Assembly: GCA_002430835.1 (NCBI GenBank)
Contig: DJDA01000083.1
Span: 1 to 6,204, forward strand
Direction of reading: 5' to 3'
DNA length: 6,204 bases
Origin: Brevundimonas sp. UBA5936
Lineage (GTDB): Bacteria > Pseudomonadota > Alphaproteobacteria > Caulobacterales > Caulobacteraceae
Shown: piece by piece, positions 4,655-6,204 of the stretch
Layout: every line of letters begins with the position of its first letter
Numbering within the stretch: the stretch's first letter is position 1
The notes under the pieces: generated by a model
The model's input: only the letters and a program-made list of their open reading frames with translations
The model's database searches: none
What the model was told of the DNA's origin: nothing
Program-made: the position numbers and the translations under genes

Positions 4655-5956
4655 TCAGCCCTGGCCGAACACCCGCTCGAAGATCACGTCGACGTTCTTG
4701 GTGTGATAGCCGAGATCGAACAGGGCCTCCAACGCGTCGTGGGGCAGGGTGACGCGGGCGTCGGCCTTCAGGAAGTCGATGAAGGCGCCTTCGCCGCGCC
4801 AGACCTTCATGGCGTTCTCCTGAACCGCCGCATAGGCGTCCTCGCGCGACACGCCCGCCTGGGTCAGGGCCAGCATGACCCGCTGCGAGAAGACCAGGCC
4901 GCCCAGGCGGTCGAGGTTCTTCTGCATGTTCTCGGGATAGACGTTCAGGCGCTCGATCACGCCCGCCAGACGGTGCAGGGCGAAGTCCAGGTGGATGGTG
5001 GCGTCCGGGCCGATGCCGCGCTCGACCGAGGAGTGGCTGATGTCGCGCTCGTGCCACAGGGCGACGTTCTCCATCGCCGGGGTCACGGCCGAGCGGACCA
5101 GACGGGCGAGGCCCGTCAGGTTCTCGGTCAGGATCGGGTTGCGCTTGTGCGGCATGGCCGACGAGCCCTTCTGACCCTTGTCGAAGAATTCCTCGGCTTC
5201 GAGGACTTCGGTGCGCTGCAGGTGGCGGATCTCGACGGCCAGACGCTCGACCGAGGAGGCCACGACGCCGAGGGCGGCGAAATAGGCGGCGTGACGGTCG
5301 CGCGGGATGACCTGGGTCGAGACGGGCTCGACGCTGAGGCCCATCTGGTCGGCGACGTATTGCTCGACGGCCGGATCGACGTTGGCGAAGGTGCCGACGG
5401 CGCCCGAGATGGCGCAGGTGGCGATCTCTTCACGGGCGGTGATCAGGCGGCGCTTGGCGCGCTGGAACTCGGCGTGATAGCCGGCCAGTTTCAGGCCGAA
5501 GGTGACGGGCTCGGCGTGGATGCCGTGCGAGCGGCCCACGGTCGGGGTGTATTTGTGCTCCTTGGCGCGGGTCTCCAGCGCGGCCAGGACGCGGTCGACA
5601 CCGCCCAGCAGCAGGTCGGTCGAGCGCGCCAGCTGCACCGCGAAACAGGTGTCCAGCACGTCCGAAGAGGTCATGCCCTGATGCAGGAAGCGGGCTTCCT
5701 CGCCGACGATTTCAGCGACGTGGGTCAGGAAGGCGATGACGTCGTGCTTGGTGGTGCGCTCGATCTCGTCGATGCGGTCGGCGTCGAAGGTCGCGTCCTT
5801 GCCGTTGGCCCAGATGGCCTCGGCCGATTCCTTCGGGATCACGCCCAGCTCGGCCATCTTGGTGGCGGCGTGGGCCTCGATCTCGAACCAGATCTTGTAC
5901 TTGGTCTCTTGCGACCAGATGGCGACGGCGTCGGGGCGGGAATAGCGCGTGATCAT
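4655..5956 (-). CDS. purB: adenylosuccinate lyase
   Basis: A complete 433-residue member of the fumarase/aspartase superfamily. It removes fumarate twice in purine synthesis: from SAICAR to AICAR, and from adenylosuccinate to AMP. It acts as a cytoplasmic homotetramer. Seen: MITRYSRPDAVAIW at the start, TTKHDVIAFL (68-77), TSSD (96-99), GRSHGIHAEP (141-150; His144 is the likely general acid), and the signature loop GSSAMPHKRNP (264-274) with the catalytic serine. HxxxERGIGPDAT lies around 308-320. Length is that of the shorter B. subtilis-type PurB (about 430) rather than the 456-residue E. coli type. The start matches alphaproteobacterial PurB proteins, yet no ribosome site precedes it (ACACGACCCAACC before ATG). 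The glycosylase gene follows 4 bp after the stop. Confidence 0.97.
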   Translation of the reverse strand: MITRYSRPDAVAIWSQETKYKIWFEIEAHAATKMAELGVIPKESAEAIWANGKDATFDADRIDEIERTTKHDVIAFLTHVAEIVGEEARFLHQGMTSSDVLDTCFAVQLARSTDLLLGGVDRVLAALETRAKEHKYTPTVGRSHGIHAEPVTFGLKLAGYHAEFQRAKRRLITAREEIATCAISGAVGTFANVDPAVEQYVADQMGLSVEPVSTQVIPRDRHAAYFAALGVVASSVERLAVEIRHLQRTEVLEAEEFFDKGQKGSSAMPHKRNPILTENLTGLARLVRSAVTPAMENVALWHERDISHSSVERGIGPDATIHLDFALHRLAGVIERLNVYPENMQKNLDRLGGLVFSQRVMLALTQAGVSREDAYAAVQENAMKVWRGEGAFIDFLKADARVTLPHDALEALFDLGYHTKNVDVIFERVFGQG

Positions 5957-5964
5957 GGTTGGGT

Positions 5965-5993
5965 CGTGTCGGTCCAGAGGGGCGGGGAGTCAA
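5965..5993 (-). promoter_or_regulatory. candidate purB promoter
   Basis: TTGACT on the reverse strand (5993-5988) is a good -35. With a 17-bp spacer the -10 would be GACACG (5970-5965), which is poor. The predicted start of transcription falls at about 5956-5958, on the purB ATG itself. A GANTC site (5987-5991) overlaps the -35. Confidence 0.28.
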
Positions 5994-6009
5994 GACGGCG
6001 GGCGGGTTT

Positions 6010-6062
6010 CCTTCTCCCCTTGAGGGAGAAGGTGGCAGGCGGAGCCCGACGGATGAGGGGTG
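6010..6062 (+). repeat. left copy of the inverted element
   Basis: Hairpin A pairs 6010-6018 with 6024-6032 around CTTGA. Hairpin B centres on GGA at 6041-6043 with an imperfect stem: 5 of 7 pairs, with A-C and G-A mismatches. The conserved tail is 6050-6062. Confidence 0.8.
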
Positions 6063-6124
6063 TTTGCGTCACAGCTGAAATTTTCAGCCCACGTCCACGC
6101 CTCTTTTTCACAACGTCGCGTCGG

Positions 6125-6177
6125 CACCCCTCATCCGAGCGCCTCCGGCGCCCACCTTCTCCCACAAGGGGAGAAGG
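6125..6177 (-). repeat. right copy of the inverted element
   Basis: Read on the reverse strand, hairpin A pairs 6177-6169 with 6163-6155. Hairpin B is better paired than in the left copy, seven pairs including one G-T around GGA. The tail 6137-6125 is identical to that of the left copy. Confidence 0.8.
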
Positions 6178-6204
6178 GAAAAAGAGAGTCCAATTCGTCT
6201 GAAT

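Larger units (their letters stand above)
6010..6177. repeat. REP/MITE-like element of two inverted 53-bp copies
   Basis: The 53 bases at 6010-6062 and the reverse complement of 6125-6177 align without gaps, 45 of 53 identical by hand count. They flank a 62-bp centre (6063-6124). Each copy has a 9-bp hairpin (CCTTCTCCC with GGGAGAAGG), a second small hairpin around a GGA loop, then CGGATGAGGGGTG. Such CTTCTCCC...GGATGAGGGG palindromes are familiar as dispersed intergenic repeats in many alphaproteobacterial genomes. No coding capacity or clear target-site duplication is seen, though TTT before and AAA after slightly extend the inverted ends. The element lies 53 bp upstream of purB, in a gap that continues past the right edge of the window. 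Confidence 0.85.

Noticed and set aside
6010..6177. CRISPR array or transposase-bearing insertion sequence
   Set aside because: There are only two copies, in inverted orientation, with no spacers of regular size, no cas gene and no transposase frame.
4610..6202. 530-codon open frame on the forward strand opposite purB
   Set aside because: It is antisense to a complete, well-conserved purB and runs on through the inverted repeat. Its protein is rich in Gly, Val, Asp and Arg, as expected of the complement of a GC-rich gene.
1..6204. A hidden defence, phage or secondary-metabolite system
   Set aside because: Every substantial stretch is explained by housekeeping genes with recognisable families; the gaps are all under 300 bp and hold only regulatory or repeat signals.

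Overview
This is a GC-rich chromosomal window from an alphaproteobacterium, most likely a member of the Caulobacteraceae (Brevundimonas- or Caulobacter-like). The assignment rests on three things. The PurC, PurB and PurS proteins read like alphaproteobacterial versions. A DUF1476 / F1-ATPase zeta-type gene is present, a family largely restricted to Alphaproteobacteria. GANTC (CcrM) sites are scarce inside genes and present in the promoter gaps. The genus is an inference from remembered families, not a database match. The window is mostly ordinary housekeeping DNA: I see no phage, transposase, CRISPR, defence cluster, tRNA or rRNA.

Layout from left to right. 1-316 (-) is the N-terminal part of a PEBP-family (YbhB/YbcL) protein that runs off the left edge. 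It is divergent from cfa (441-1610, +), a complete cyclopropane-fatty-acid synthase. cfa converges on a purine biosynthesis pair read leftwards, purC (1914-2672) then purS (1675-1914). These two share one base (TAATG) and end at a clear intrinsic terminator. purQ does not follow purS. A 259-bp divergent gap separates purC from a DUF1476 / ATPase-inhibitor-zeta-like gene (2932-3255, +). That gap is the richest regulatory stretch here: two inverted repeats, candidate promoters for both directions, and a terminator-like hairpin in the purC leader where no upstream gene exists to be terminated. A strong 13-bp hairpin follows the DUF1476 gene and separates it from a convergent fasciclin-domain lipoprotein gene (3406-4026, -). 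Upstream of that, on the same strand, are a family-6 (hypoxanthine-type) DNA glycosylase gene (4159-4650) and purB (4655-5956), 4 bp apart.

Right edge: 5957-6204 has no gene. It carries a 168-bp REP/MITE-like element made of two inverted 53-bp copies, whose differences mostly preserve a predicted hairpin.

How the genes relate. PurC (SAICAR synthetase), PurS (a small FGAM synthetase subunit) and PurB (adenylosuccinate lyase, which acts twice) all serve de novo purine synthesis. The glycosylase behind purB probably removes hypoxanthine from DNA, so it may relate to the IMP/dITP side of the same metabolism. The best leads are a possible purC leader attenuator, the purB-glycosylase pairing, the covarying inverted-repeat element, and a possible leaderless purB mRNA. 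None amounts to a demonstrated new system.
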